Shown: in pieces, positions 40,312 through 49,307 of the stretch
Layout of the letters: each line of letters begins with the position of its first letter
Position numbering within the stretch: the first letter of the stretch is position 1
Assembly: GCA_027621295.1 (NCBI GenBank)
Contig: JAQCBR010000015.1
Coordinates: 1-49,988, forward strand
Length of the DNA stretch: 49,988 bases
Source of the DNA: Planctomycetota bacterium
Lineage (GTDB): Bacteria; Planctomycetota; UBA1135; UBA2386
Reading direction: 5' to 3'
Notes under the pieces: model-generated
Told to the model about the DNA's origin: nothing
Databases searched by the model: none
What the model saw: only the letters and a program-made list of their open reading frames with translations
Program-made: the position numbers and the translations under genes

Positions 40312-41310
40312 ATGAAGCGAGCCTCGATCTACGAGCGCATGACGTCGGCTGGCGCAGATGCGCGTCGTCCGTCTTCCCAGCAGGACGACCGCGCGAGCCG
40401 GCGTTCGGGACTCGGCCCACGGGGCCAGGGACTGTTCGAACGGCTCTTCGGCACCAGCCGGACGAACAGCCAGCCGACCGCAGACGCACGCAGTGAGGCG
40501 CCGGTCTTCGCGATCGCGAGCGGCAAGGGCGGCACCGGCAAGTCGTTCGTGTCGACGAGCCTCGCCGTCGCGCTCCACCGAGCTGGCCACCGAACGACCC
40601 TGGTCGACTGCGACTTCGGTCTCGCGTGCGACCATCTGCTCCTCGGCGTCAAGCCCGGCACCCACCTCCAGCACGTCGTCCAGGGCCGACTGCCGGTCAC
40701 CGACGTCCGCATCGAGACGGCACACGGTCCAGGACTCGTGCCCGGCGTGACCGGCGTCCGGCAGATGACGCAGCTGCAGGACCACGAGATGCGGCAGTTC
40801 GGCGAGGCGCTCGGGCAGCTCGCGGCCGTCGATGACTGCGTGCTGCTCGACACCGGCGCCGGCCTGTCGCCCCAGACCGTGCTGACGCTCTGTGCCGCCG
40901 ACCACGTGATCCTCGTCACCCAGCCGGAGATCGCCGCGCTCACCGACGCCTACGCGGTGCTCAAGACGCTCTCGCAGGTCGGAACCGAGGTCTCGCTGTC
41001 GGTGATCGTCAACCGCGTGACCGAGGACGGCCACGGTGAGGCGACGTTCGACAAGCTGCAGGACGTGGCCTCGCGGAACACCGGGGTCGAGCTGACGTTC
41101 CTCGGCTCCATCCCCGACGACCCGCTCGTCACCCAGAGGCGCCTCGGTCAGGCTCCGCTCGTCGTCAGCCACCCCGAGCACCCGACCGCGGTCAGCGTCC
41201 TGGACATCGCCGACCGCCTCGTCGAGTGCTTCGGTCCGCTCGGCCCTCGCGCACGCGCACCGCGGCAGGACGTCGCGCAGCGCCTTCTCGCACACCAGCG
41301 CGTGGTCTGA
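40312..41310 (+). CDS. MinD/ParA-type (FlhG-like) ATPase
   Basis: 332 residues. A basic, disordered N-terminal region of about 65 residues precedes the P-loop ATPase: deviant Walker A FAIASGKGGTGKSFVST, TTLVDCDFGLACDHLLLG, CVLLDTGAGLSPQTV and VILVTQPEIAALTDAYAVLK. Of the MinD/ParA group it is closest to FlhG/YlxH-type proteins, which count or place flagella or other polar structures. No flagellar gene is in the window. The C-terminus lacks an obvious amphipathic membrane-targeting helix. It has a near-consensus ribosome binding site and a structured leader. Confidence 0.88.
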   Translation: MKRASIYERMTSAGADARRPSSQQDDRASRRSGLGPRGQGLFERLFGTSRTNSQPTADARSEAPVFAIASGKGGTGKSFVSTSLAVALHRAGHRTTLVDCDFGLACDHLLLGVKPGTHLQHVVQGRLPVTDVRIETAHGPGLVPGVTGVRQMTQLQDHEMRQFGEALGQLAAVDDCVLLDTGAGLSPQTVLTLCAADHVILVTQPEIAALTDAYAVLKTLSQVGTEVSLSVIVNRVTEDGHGEATFDKLQDVASRNTGVELTFLGSIPDDPLVTQRRLGQAPLVVSHPEHPTAVSVLDIADRLVECFGPLGPRARAPRQDVAQRLLAHQRVV

Positions 41311-41311
41311 C

Positions 41312-41332
41312 GCGGCGCCGCTCCGGCGCCGC
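41312..41332. terminator. Bidirectional terminator-like hairpin
   Basis: A perfect 8-bp stem GCGGCGCC/GGCGCCGC with a 5-base loop, exactly between the stops of the convergent MinD-like and GT2 genes (25 bases apart). CCTTCACT follows on the plus side; T-runs are weak. Confidence 0.5.
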
Positions 41333-41335
41333 CCT

Positions 41336-42259
41336 TCACTGGATCGGTAGCTCGAAGTCCTCGGCCGTGCAGACCTGCCGATGCCTCAGGCAGTAGGGCA
41401 GGTTCCACAGCGCGGCCAGGGTCGCCTTCGCACAGATCCAGTACCCGCCCGGCACGGCCTTGATGTTGTCGAAGAGGCCGATCGTGCCGACGGCGTCGGT
41501 CACCTCGCCACCCTGCCCCTGCTTCTTGCCGCCGAGGCCCTTCCGCAGGAACACGAGCGGGAACGCGAGCACCTTCGACCAGGGCAGGTACTTGAACGCC
41601 CAGAGCCAGAAGTTGCGGACGTGGTAGTAGAGGCTCCGCTTGCCGTGGCGCATGCCGAACGGCGCTTTGTGGAACACCTCGATCGACGGGACCATCTTGA
41701 CCCGGTAGCCGAGGTTCAGGAGCCGCGTCGTCAGGTCGCGCTCGTTGCCGAAGATGAAGAACCGCTGGTCGTAGTAGCCGGCCCGACGGATCGCATCACC
41801 GCGCGCCATGCTCCCACAGCCACGGAACGTGGACGCGTAGCGCTCGGTGTTCACCGCGGGCGAGTCGCAGTACCAGCCCGGCATCTCCGGCTCGACGACC
41901 TTCGGCGAGAGGATCGCCGTGGTCTCCGGCTCTTCGTCGAACTTGGCCAGCATCCGCTCGACGAAGTCGGGGGGCAGCACGACGTCGTCGTCGAGGATGC
42001 CGACGAAGTCACCGTGTGCCGAAGCGAAGCCGATGTTGAACGTCTCGCACGCGCCGTAGGCCGAGTGCGGCATCCGGATCAGCTGCACTTCGGGGAACTC
42101 GGCGACCACCATCTCGGGTGTCCCGTCCGTGCTGTCGTTGTCGACGACGACGACCTGGTCGGGCGCGACCGTCTGCTTCCGGATCGCCGCGAGGTTCTCG
42201 CGGAGGTCGTCCTTCCGGTTCCAGACCGAGATCACGAGCGAGACTTTGGGCTTGGTCAT
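41336..42259 (-). CDS. Glycosyltransferase family 2 (rhamnosyltransferase-like)
   Basis: 307 residues. KVSLVISVWNRKDDLRENL, VVVVDNDSTDGTPEMV, ACETFNIGFASAHGDFVG, ILDDDVVLPPDFVER (DDD metal site), GCGSMARGDAIRRAGYYD and FIFGNERDLTTRLLNLGYRV define a GT2 catalytic domain. The C-terminal third contains W/Y-rich segments (YYHVRNFWLWAFKYLPW) that probably bind the membrane surface. It is the last gene of the wzm-wzt polysaccharide operon, and its start overlaps the GT4-PIG-L stop (ATGA). Confidence 0.92.
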   Translation of the reverse strand: MTKPKVSLVISVWNRKDDLRENLAAIRKQTVAPDQVVVVDNDSTDGTPEMVVAEFPEVQLIRMPHSAYGACETFNIGFASAHGDFVGILDDDVVLPPDFVERMLAKFDEEPETTAILSPKVVEPEMPGWYCDSPAVNTERYASTFRGCGSMARGDAIRRAGYYDQRFFIFGNERDLTTRLLNLGYRVKMVPSIEVFHKAPFGMRHGKRSLYYHVRNFWLWAFKYLPWSKVLAFPLVFLRKGLGGKKQGQGGEVTDAVGTIGLFDNIKAVPGGYWICAKATLAALWNLPYCLRHRQVCTAEDFELPIQ

Positions 42260-44223
42260 GCGTCGGACCTCATCAAACGCCGGTAGAGGCGCGTCGCGAG
42301 ATCACGGACCTCGCGGAGTTCGGCGGGCCTGAGGTCCACGAAGATCTCGGCGTGCTGGATCGCAGGATCTTCGATGTTGACCGTCGTCGCGTGATCGCGA
42401 TGCAGGATCTTCTCGCGCCAGTCGCTGTAGGCGAGCTGGCTCTCGAACGCCGACAGCGCGTGCTGCTTCTGCTCCATGAACGCACCGACGTCGAACATCG
42501 TCGCTCCGACGACGACCTGGTTGACGCCGAACAGCAGGCAGCGGCAGCCAGGGTCGAGTGAGTCGGAGGCCTCGGCCATCGACCACGCGAGCGCCCGGTG
42601 ATCCCGGTGGGCTTCGGTGAAGAAGAACGAGTACAGCGTCCGCGGACGCAGCTCCTCGAACAGCGCGCGGAGTTCGGGCACGAGCCGCGACAGCGCGTCC
42701 GGGAGACCTCCGTCCGGGTAGCCGAGCGTCCGCACCTCGTCGACGCCGAGCCGCCCGAGGGCTTCTCGCCCCTCGGAGCGCCGCACTGAGGCGATGTCGC
42801 CGAAGCGGGCGTCCGGATCACCCAGCGCCCCGTCCGTCACGTGGACGACGACGACCCGGTCCCCGCGCGCGCGGTGCCATGCGATCATCCCGCCGGCCGC
42901 GATCACCTCGTCGTCCGGGTGTGCAGCGAGCACGAGCACCGGTGCCTCGATCGGCTCCTTCGGCAGGAGCGGCGGGAACAGATGATCCCGGGGCGGCGGC
43001 AGCGCCGTCGCGCGCGCGTTCTCGTACAGGCCGCGGTAGCGCATCGCCGCGTCGGCGATCGTCGCGAACCGATCGGGGATGCCGCGCCGCAGCTCCTCGA
43101 TCTTCTGCGGGAAGCGGCAGAGATCGTGGAGCGCGGCTTCGAGCGGCCCGAGCTCGTCGACCGCCACCGCGATGCCCCCGTTCCCGATGCGCTCGGCGAG
43201 CGCGCCGCGGTCGGACACGACCACCGGGACACCGCGGGCCAACGCCTCCTCGACGACGAGTCCGTAGGTCTCTTCGCAGAGGCTCGGGAAGACCGCGAGG
43301 TCGAGTTCGAGCGCCGGGTGCGGATCGTCCGGACCGTACGGGCCGTGCTCGACGAGCTGGACCCCGAACTCCCGGGCGCGCTCCGCGACCAGCGCCGCGA
43401 AAGCGGAATCCAGGAACGGCCCGTGCAGGTGCAGCTCCGCAGCCTCGATCCCGCGCATCGCGTAGACGAGGAGCATCACGCCCTTCTCCTCGACCAGGTT
43501 GCCGAAGGTCCCGACCCGGACGCAGCCAGGGTCGAGCGCCCGCGTCCGGACTTCGGTGACTTCCTCGAGCAGCCCGTGCGGAACGATCTCGAGCGCGGAA
43601 TCGAAGCCGGTGTGCGCGGCGATGAGCCGGGCGCACGCAGCGCTCGGGGCCGTGACGGCAGATGCCGCCGCGAGCTCAGCGCGGAGATCCGCGTCGCGAC
43701 CGCGGATTCCGTTGCGGACCGTGTCCGCATCGAGGTGCGACAGCGCGGCTCGCACGCACGCCGTGCACGGCCCGCGCTCGGTGCTGGCCGGACAGGAGTG
43801 CCCGGCCGGGGGCCTGCGGAAGAACCGCGGACAGTTCGTCCACATGTCGTGGAGCGTCGCCACGCCGGGAATGCCGATGTCCCGCGCGGCACGCAGCAGG
43901 CCGCTCGACAGCACCGCCCAGTGATGCACGTGGACCACGTCGACGCGCTCGGCGAGGAGCACGTCGGCGAAACGCGCGGCGACGCGCGGCCGTGTCACGT
44001 CGAGGCCGTACTCCTCCTCCGGCAGCCGGGGCAGTCGCCGCACGGCAAACCCGTCGAAGTCCTCGTGGACGACGTCGTGCCCAGCGTGCGGCCGGTCCGA
44101 GCCGGCCACGATCAGCACTTCGTCTCCCGCGTCCCGGAGAGCACGCGCCAGTGCCAGGACCACTCGCTCGGTGCCACCCAGGAACTCGGGCGGGAAGTTC
44201 GGCGCACAGAGGGCGACCTTCAT
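42256..44223 (-). CDS. GT4 glycosyltransferase fused to PIG-L/LmbE-type deacetylase
   Basis: 655 residues in one uninterrupted frame. Residues 1 to about 415 are a GT4 enzyme: KVALCAPNFPPEFLGGTERV, DVVHVHHWAVLSSGLL, VGTFGNLVEEKGVMLL and PSLCEETYGLVVEEALARG. Residues about 425-655 are a PIG-L zinc deacetylase: VLVLAAHPDDEVIAAGGMIA (AHPDDE zinc and catalytic residues), HVTDGALGD and the second zinc histidine in TEAHRDHRALAWSM. The pairing suggests transfer of an N-acetylated sugar followed by its de-N-acetylation in surface polysaccharide synthesis. A cysteine-rich stretch (CPASTERGPCTAC) lies in the GT half. Both ends are coupled by ATGA overlaps. Confidence 0.92.
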   Translation of the reverse strand: MKVALCAPNFPPEFLGGTERVVLALARALRDAGDEVLIVAGSDRPHAGHDVVHEDFDGFAVRRLPRLPEEEYGLDVTRPRVAARFADVLLAERVDVVHVHHWAVLSSGLLRAARDIGIPGVATLHDMWTNCPRFFRRPPAGHSCPASTERGPCTACVRAALSHLDADTVRNGIRGRDADLRAELAAASAVTAPSAACARLIAAHTGFDSALEIVPHGLLEEVTEVRTRALDPGCVRVGTFGNLVEEKGVMLLVYAMRGIEAAELHLHGPFLDSAFAALVAERAREFGVQLVEHGPYGPDDPHPALELDLAVFPSLCEETYGLVVEEALARGVPVVVSDRGALAERIGNGGIAVAVDELGPLEAALHDLCRFPQKIEELRRGIPDRFATIADAAMRYRGLYENARATALPPPRDHLFPPLLPKEPIEAPVLVLAAHPDDEVIAAGGMIAWHRARGDRVVVVHVTDGALGDPDARFGDIASVRRSEGREALGRLGVDEVRTLGYPDGGLPDALSRLVPELRALFEELRPRTLYSFFFTEAHRDHRALAWSMAEASDSLDPGCRCLLFGVNQVVVGATMFDVGAFMEQKQHALSAFESQLAYSDWREKILHRDHATTVNIEDPAIQHAEIFVDLRPAELREVRDLATRLYRRLMRSDA

Positions 44224-45176
44224 CGGCCCGACCCTCCCGGCGCGAAGATCTGCTGGACCGCCTGCTTGAGGAACGCCCGCTCGGCGCGGCGCGCAGCCGG
44301 GTCCGCGTTGCGTCGCCCGGCACGCCACCACTCCTCGGCGGCGCGCATCCGCACGGCGACCTGCATCCATGGACGGATCCAGGGGCCGTAGTGCTTGCGG
44401 TAGTACGAGAGTCGGTTCCGGTGCCAGATCACGACGAAGTCCTGGAAGCCCTTCGTCGAGGCTCCGCAGTGGTGCATCACCTCGGCTTCGGCCACGTAGC
44501 GGATCTTCCGTCCGCGCTTCCAGAGCCGCCGACAGATGTCGACGTCGTTGAAGAACAGCCAGAGCTCCTCGTCGAGCCCGCCGCCGTCGAGGTACTCCTG
44601 CCGGTCGATCACGCAGCAAGCGCCCGGCGGCTGGTCGACGTCCCGGCTGTGGAGGTGGTCGAAGCCGCGCATGTAGTAGCGGTCGTCCACCCACTTGCCG
44701 GGCGGGAAGCGGCCGAGCCACGTGTCGTAGCACAGCGCGGTGAAGGGCCCCGGGAACGCCATGCACGCACGCTGGACCGATCCGTCGGGGTTCACGAGGC
44801 GAGGCGCCGCCATCCCGTACTCCGGATGCTCGACGAGCCAGTCGACGAGCTGGTCCAGAGCGCCCGCGGCAACTTCGGTGTCGGAGTTCAGCAGGCAGAG
44901 GAACCGCCCGGTGGCGAGGCGGGCCCCCTGGTTGTTGCCGCCGCTGTAGCCGACGTTCTCGGCGTTGCGGGCCAGGATCACGCCGGGGAACTCGGCGGCG
45001 ATCGCGTCGGCGGAGCCGTCCGGGCTCGCGTTGTCGACGACGACGATCTCGCGCGCGTGCTTCGGAGTCTCCGCGTGGAGCGCCCGGAGACACGCGAGCG
45101 TCAGCTCCTTCGTGTTCCAGGACAGCACGACGACCGAGAGCACCGGTCGCTCGGCGTCTGCCGCGCTCACGCCCAT
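44220..45176 (-). CDS. Glycosyltransferase family 2
   Basis: 318 residues from ATG 45176, with AGGAG 8 bases upstream; GTG 45170 overlapping the previous stop (GTGA) is also possible. VLSVVVLSWNTKELTLACL, IVVVDNASPDGSADAI, NVGYSGGNNQGARLA, LCLLNSDTEVAAGAL, ACCVIDRQEYLDGGG and LWLFFNDVDICRRLWKRG are typical of WcaA/rhamnosyl-type GT2 proteins. The C-terminal 50 residues are basic and helical. It acts on a lipid-linked glycan at the cytoplasmic face, by inference from the operon. Its stop overlaps the GT4-PIG-L start. Confidence 0.93.
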   Translation of the reverse strand: MGVSAADAERPVLSVVVLSWNTKELTLACLRALHAETPKHAREIVVVDNASPDGSADAIAAEFPGVILARNAENVGYSGGNNQGARLATGRFLCLLNSDTEVAAGALDQLVDWLVEHPEYGMAAPRLVNPDGSVQRACMAFPGPFTALCYDTWLGRFPPGKWVDDRYYMRGFDHLHSRDVDQPPGACCVIDRQEYLDGGGLDEELWLFFNDVDICRRLWKRGRKIRYVAEAEVMHHCGASTKGFQDFVVIWHRNRLSYYRKHYGPWIRPWMQVAVRMRAAEEWWRAGRRNADPAARRAERAFLKQAVQQIFAPGGSGR

Positions 45177-46417
45177 CGCCCGGTCTCCTGGAAGCGCTTG
45201 AGCCGCGCCTGCCCCTCGCGGTCCGCCTCCTCCGACTGAGGCATCGCGACGGCGGGGTGGAGCTGCTGGTAGCGGTAGACGCCGAGCACCCGCTGGCGTG
45301 GATCGGTCGCGTCGACGACGCGGAACCAGTAGGTGGTCGGCCCGAAGCCGCGGTACATCGCGTCGCACGGCGTCCACGAGTCGCCCGATGTCAGCACCGC
45401 GCCGGCTAGGAAGAACTTCGGGTCGAGACAGAACTCGACCAGCAGCGACGGGTAGGAACGATCGAAGCGGAGAACGGGCTTGCCGTGACCCGCACCCAGG
45501 TCGGTGTACGTCCGGTGCGGGAGGATCGCGGAGCGCGCCCGACCCAGCCGGCTGTCCTGGATACGCCGGCACACGTCGTAGGCGAGCGCGCCTAACCGGC
45601 CGTACCACTTCCGGTAGTAGAGGCGTCGGCTCTTCCAGTAGCGCTCCATCTTGAGCCCCGGATCGGTCTGTCCGGAACGATCGAAGAGGTGCACCACGTC
45701 GCTCCCGCCCACCTGGACGATCCTCCGGCCCGCGCGCACGATCCGCACGGACAGGTCCGTGTCCTCGTAGTAGAGCGGGAAGCGTTCGTCGAAGAACCCG
45801 ATGCGCTCGACGAAGCTGCGCTCCATCAGGAAGCAGCAGCCGGACAGCATCGGCAGGTCGATGTCGACCTCGGCCATCCAGATCGGCAGCGCCTCGCGGG
45901 TCCGCCGGCGCGCGTAGCTCTGCACGGCCCCCGGCGACAGCGCCGCGCGCGTCAGCCGGAACAGGTCCCCCATCGTCGGCAGGATGTTCGGCGGCAGGAT
46001 GCCCTGCAGCGCGGGATCCCAGTAGCCGCGTGGCGCTGCGGCGCCGATCGAACCATCCCGCTCCAGCGCGCGCACGAGCGGATCGACGGTGTTGGGCAGG
46101 TACTGGATGTCGGGGTTGCTGACGAGCAGGTAGCGGCCGCGCGCGTGCGCGAACGCGAGGTTCATGCCCTTGCTGTAGCCACCGTTCTCGGGGTGACGGA
46201 TCAGGCGTCCGCCGGTCTCCGCGCACAGCGCGTCGAGCTCACGTTCAGCCTCCTCGTCGCGCTGCGGAGACGCGTTGTCGACGACGACGACTTCGTAGGG
46301 CAGCGGCGAGCCGTCCGGCCGCGTCGGCGCGTGGGCACGGAAGGACCGCGCGGCGTCGACGCAGAGACGCCAGGAGTTGTAGTTGACGATCAGCAGCGAC
46401 AGCTCGGGCGCCGTCAA
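45167..46417 (-). CDS. Glycosyltransferase family 2 with C-terminal extension
   Basis: 416 residues from TTG 46417, which overlaps the wzt stop as TTGA and has GGGAGG about 10 bases upstream; no ATG is available without running deep into wzt. LSLLIVNYNSWRLCVDAARS, EVVVVDNASPQRDEE, GGYSKGMNLAFAHARG, YLLVSNPDIQYLP, LSGCCFLMERSFVERIGFFD and FPLYYEDTDLSVRIVRAG form a GT2 domain of about 300 residues. The C-terminal 110 residues (FDRSYPSLLVEFCLDPKFFL ... STYWF-like, VLGVYRYQQ) form an extra beta-rich module resembling a small carbohydrate-binding or Wzt-C-like unit, not recognised with confidence. Confidence 0.9.
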   Translation of the reverse strand: MTAPELSLLIVNYNSWRLCVDAARSFRAHAPTRPDGSPLPYEVVVVDNASPQRDEEAERELDALCAETGGRLIRHPENGGYSKGMNLAFAHARGRYLLVSNPDIQYLPNTVDPLVRALERDGSIGAAAPRGYWDPALQGILPPNILPTMGDLFRLTRAALSPGAVQSYARRRTREALPIWMAEVDIDLPMLSGCCFLMERSFVERIGFFDERFPLYYEDTDLSVRIVRAGRRIVQVGGSDVVHLFDRSGQTDPGLKMERYWKSRRLYYRKWYGRLGALAYDVCRRIQDSRLGRARSAILPHRTYTDLGAGHGKPVLRFDRSYPSLLVEFCLDPKFFLAGAVLTSGDSWTPCDAMYRGFGPTTYWFRVVDATDPRQRVLGVYRYQQLHPAVAMPQSEEADREGQARLKRFQETGRWA

Positions 46418-47673
46418 GTCCGCTGGCCCTCCCCGGGCGCTGGCTCGAGCACCTCCACCTTCCAGTCCCGCTCGGTGTAGTACATGCCGAGCTCCTTGGT
46501 CCGATTCTGGACGACGAGGTTCTGCGAGCACGTCGTCTCGTGGAAGCGGTGCACGCCGCGCGCGTCGAGGAGCCAGATCGGCACGACGAACTCACCCGAC
46601 AGCAGCCGGTTGTCCGGGATCGTCAACGTGACCACGCCTTCCTGGAAGTCGAGCGGGACCTTGTCCATCTCGGTGGTCGGCGCGAAGCACAGCATCCCGT
46701 CCTTCCGCGTGAAGCCGACCGCGACGGCGAGCGGCTCGTATTCCCGGCCGTTGCGGATGTGGACCCGGACGGCGAGCGCGTCCCCGGGCCGGAACCGGTT
46801 GCGGGGCTGCCCGGTCTCCGGGTCGACCAGCTCGGCGGAGACCACGCGTGCGTGCGCCTCGGCGTCCGGAGCGACGATCGGTTCCGCCTCGGCGATCGCG
46901 AGGCTCTGCGCCGCCTTGTCCTGCTGCTCGATGATCTGGTTCTCGTAGGTCGCGTATTCGTTCGTCACCGCGACCGCGTCGTCGAACATCTGCACCGCAC
47001 CTTCGCGCAGCCAGATCGCGCGCTCACAGATCTGGCGCACGTCGTAGAGCGAGTGCGAGCAGAAGAACATCGTCTTGCCCTGCTCCTTGAACGACATGAT
47101 CTTGTCGACGCACTTGCGCCGGAAGTGCATGTCGCCGACCGACAGGATCTCGTCGATGATCAGGATGTCGGGATCGCGCGCCACGGCGACGCTGAACCCG
47201 AGCCGCGCGACCATGCCCGACGAGTAGGTGCGGAGCGGCTGGTCGATGAACTTGTGCAGCTCCGAGAAGTCGAGGATCTGCTGGAACTTCTCCTGCGTCT
47301 CCTCGCGCGAGCGGCCCATCAGCGCGGCGTTCATGAAGATGTTCGCGCGCCCGGTCGAGGCCATGTTGAAGCCCGCGCCCAGCTCGAGGAGCGCTGCGAC
47401 CTCTCCGCGGATCGAGTAGCTGCCGTGCGTCGGGAACGTGGTCCCGGTCAGGATCTTCAGGAGCGTCGACTTGCCGGCACCGTTGCCGCCGACGAGCCCG
47501 ACACACTGGCCGGGCGCAACGTCCATCGAGATGCCCTTGAGCGCGTGGACCTGGCGATGGAACCGCTTGCCGCGGTTCCACGGCATGCGCTCACGCAGCC
47601 GGTCCACGGGCCTGCCGTAGACCCGGTAGATCTTGTGGACGTCGTCGACGCGGATCGCGAAGGGGTTCGTCAT
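46414..47673 (-). CDS. wzt: Polysaccharide ABC exporter ATP-binding protein, Wzt type
   Basis: 419 residues. The nucleotide-binding domain (about 1-245) has Walker A LVGGNGAGKSTLLKIL, the signature YSSGMVARLGFSVA, Walker B ILIIDEILSVGD and switch histidine FFCSHSLYDV. This is the TagH/RfbE/KpsT class that powers polysaccharide export. Residues about 275-405 form a beta-sandwich Wzt C-terminal domain (RFRPGDALAVRVHIRNG, GVVTLTIPDNRLLSGEFVVP), which in known systems recognises the capped non-reducing end of the O-antigen. Its partner permease is directly upstream, one base away. Confidence 0.95.
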   Translation of the reverse strand: MTNPFAIRVDDVHKIYRVYGRPVDRLRERMPWNRGKRFHRQVHALKGISMDVAPGQCVGLVGGNGAGKSTLLKILTGTTFPTHGSYSIRGEVAALLELGAGFNMASTGRANIFMNAALMGRSREETQEKFQQILDFSELHKFIDQPLRTYSSGMVARLGFSVAVARDPDILIIDEILSVGDMHFRRKCVDKIMSFKEQGKTMFFCSHSLYDVRQICERAIWLREGAVQMFDDAVAVTNEYATYENQIIEQQDKAAQSLAIAEAEPIVAPDAEAHARVVSAELVDPETGQPRNRFRPGDALAVRVHIRNGREYEPLAVAVGFTRKDGMLCFAPTTEMDKVPLDFQEGVVTLTIPDNRLLSGEFVVPIWLLDARGVHRFHETTCSQNLVVQNRTKELGMYYTERDWKVEVLEPAPGEGQRT

Positions 47674-47674
47674 C

Positions 47675-48610
47675 TCAGACCAGATCCGCGTACTTGTGTT
47701 TGTTGGCCATGAACGTGCCGTAGCCGACGACCATCAGCCCGACGCCCCAGGCGAGCGCGACGCCGAGGTTCACGGCGAGCGACGTGTGGATACCGAGCAC
47801 GCTGGAGTCCAGCCCGAGGATCTGCCGCGCGGCGAGCAGCATGCAGTAGGCCGGATTGACGGCCATGCAGGCGGTCTCCATCGCGGAGCCCCCGTCCGGG
47901 CCGAACAGCTGGTTCGGCATCCAGAAGTTCGGCGACAGGAACAGCCAAGGGGTCGTCAGGACTCCGTAGAGCTGCCGGACGTCGCGCACGAACACGTGCA
48001 GGTTCGCGAGCAGCAGCCCGAGGCCGGTCCCGATCGCGAGGAGCGCCAGCGCGAACACCGGCAGCGCGAGCAGCGAGAGTCCCGGTGTCGCGACGCCCGA
48101 CAGCCAACCGGCCACGAGGGCCACGCCGAGCCCGATCATCAGCACCAGCGTTTCCACCGCCGGCGAGACGATCGGCAGGAGCTCGCACGGGAACGCGACC
48201 TTCTTGACCAGGTTCGAGTTGCCGACGATCGCGTTCATCGCCTGCGTGGTCCCGGCCGTGAGTCCGTGGAAGCAGACGATCCCGGAGAACAGGTAGACAG
48301 CGAACAGACTCAGGTCCTGGTGCCCCATCGTGTCGCGGAGCCCGAACCCGAACACCGCGAAGTAGACGAGGAACAGGAACACCGGGTGGACCAGCACCCA
48401 AGCCGGCCCGAGCACGGTGCCCTGGAACCTGCCCTCCAGTTCGCGGCTGAAGAAGTGCCGGAACAGCACCGCGTGCCGCCACGCGCGCCCCGGCAGAGAG
48501 CCGACTCGGAGCGCGTGGTGGACGAAGCCGCGCGGCGTCGCCTGCGCGGAGAAGTGCTGCTCGATCCCACTCACGAGGTTCACGGAAAGGTGATCGGAAT
48601 CCGGGGCCAC
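47675..48610 (-). CDS. wzm: Polysaccharide ABC exporter permease, Wzm type
   Basis: 311 residues. An amphipathic N-terminal region of about 60 residues precedes an ABC-2 membrane domain with about six helices: LFRHFFSRELEGRFQGTVLG (the typical RxLKxRYKxSxLG-like gating motif), HPVFLFLVYFAVFGF, AVYLFSGIVCFHG, SNLVKKVAFPCELLPIVS and LANLHVFVRDVRQLYGVLTT. It forms the inner-membrane channel for lipid-linked polysaccharide with the adjacent Wzt. It is the first gene of the operon that continues through four glycosyltransferase genes to 41336. Confidence 0.94.
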   Translation of the reverse strand: MAPDSDHLSVNLVSGIEQHFSAQATPRGFVHHALRVGSLPGRAWRHAVLFRHFFSRELEGRFQGTVLGPAWVLVHPVFLFLVYFAVFGFGLRDTMGHQDLSLFAVYLFSGIVCFHGLTAGTTQAMNAIVGNSNLVKKVAFPCELLPIVSPAVETLVLMIGLGVALVAGWLSGVATPGLSLLALPVFALALLAIGTGLGLLLANLHVFVRDVRQLYGVLTTPWLFLSPNFWMPNQLFGPDGGSAMETACMAVNPAYCMLLAARQILGLDSSVLGIHTSLAVNLGVALAWGVGLMVVGYGTFMANKHKYADLV

Positions 48611-48777
48611 GACAGGAAAGCAGCAGAACGCAAATCCCGGGCCCTGTCGCGCATACGGTCTGCCCGGACCTCCGGACCGCGCGGCGTCAGCGGGAGTTCC
48701 GCCGCGACAAGCCCCCCGTCAGCCGCCTCGAACCGCGCGACGAATCCTCCCTCCCGTCGAGCCGCCGACGGCCGACG
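48611..48777 (-). other. Upstream region of the wzm-wzt operon
   Basis: 167 bases between the lipoprotein stop and the wzm start, both on the minus strand. It should contain the operon promoter. I see CCGGACC/GGTCCGG-like palindromic sequence around 48663-48680 but no clear promoter. Confidence 0.35.
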
Positions 48778-49278
48778 TCACTTCGACTGTCGGTAGGTCG
48801 GCGACACGCCCAGCTCGTGCCCGAACCGGAGTCGGATCTGGCCGTAGAGCACGTCCTCGCGCGTCCGATCCTGGCCGGAGTCCGACCAGTCACGCTCCTT
48901 CGGCTCGAATCCGGGCGACATGTTCTTCACCACCTGGCGCTGGACGTGGAACTCGAGCATCCAGCCTTCGAGAACCTCGCCATCGGGCCCCGGCTCCGGG
49001 CGCTCGAAGCGCGCGACGAGACGTGAACGGGACCCCATCCCGAAAGGCGCCGGCGCCTCGCGCCAGCGCGACGTGTACTTGCGCAGCCCACGGTCCGTCT
49101 CCTGGAGATCGGCGGCGTAGCCCTGGCGTTCGGCGATCTCGACGAAACCGTCCCAGATCTCGCCGAACGGTCGGTCGACGACGACCATCGCCCAGGAGCG
49201 TGGCGTCGTGCAGCCCGCGAGCGAGGCGAGGACGAGGAGGGCCGCTGTGGACGAGAGGGAGGCAGTGCTTCTTCGCAT
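48778..49278 (-). CDS. Hypothetical lipoprotein
   Basis: 166 residues. The N-terminus RRSTASLSSTAALLVLASLAGC is a lipoprotein signal with lipobox LAGC (C23). The mature part (about 140 residues) has a beta-alpha-beta pattern (SWAMVVVDRPFGEIWDGFVE, AERQGYAADLQETDRGLRKY, SRSRLVARFERPE, WMLEFHVQRQVVKNM) that recalls small planctomycete lipoproteins with START- or BamC-like folds. The exact family is unknown. It is divergent from the HAD phosphatase gene, with starts only 29 bases apart. Confidence 0.82.
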   Translation of the reverse strand: MRRSTASLSSTAALLVLASLAGCTTPRSWAMVVVDRPFGEIWDGFVEIAERQGYAADLQETDRGLRKYTSRWREAPAPFGMGSRSRLVARFERPEPGPDGEVLEGWMLEFHVQRQVVKNMSPGFEPKERDWSDSGQDRTREDVLYGQIRLRFGHELGVSPTYRQSK

Positions 49279-49307
49279 GGCGGAGGGTTGGACTATACCG
49301 GTCTCCC

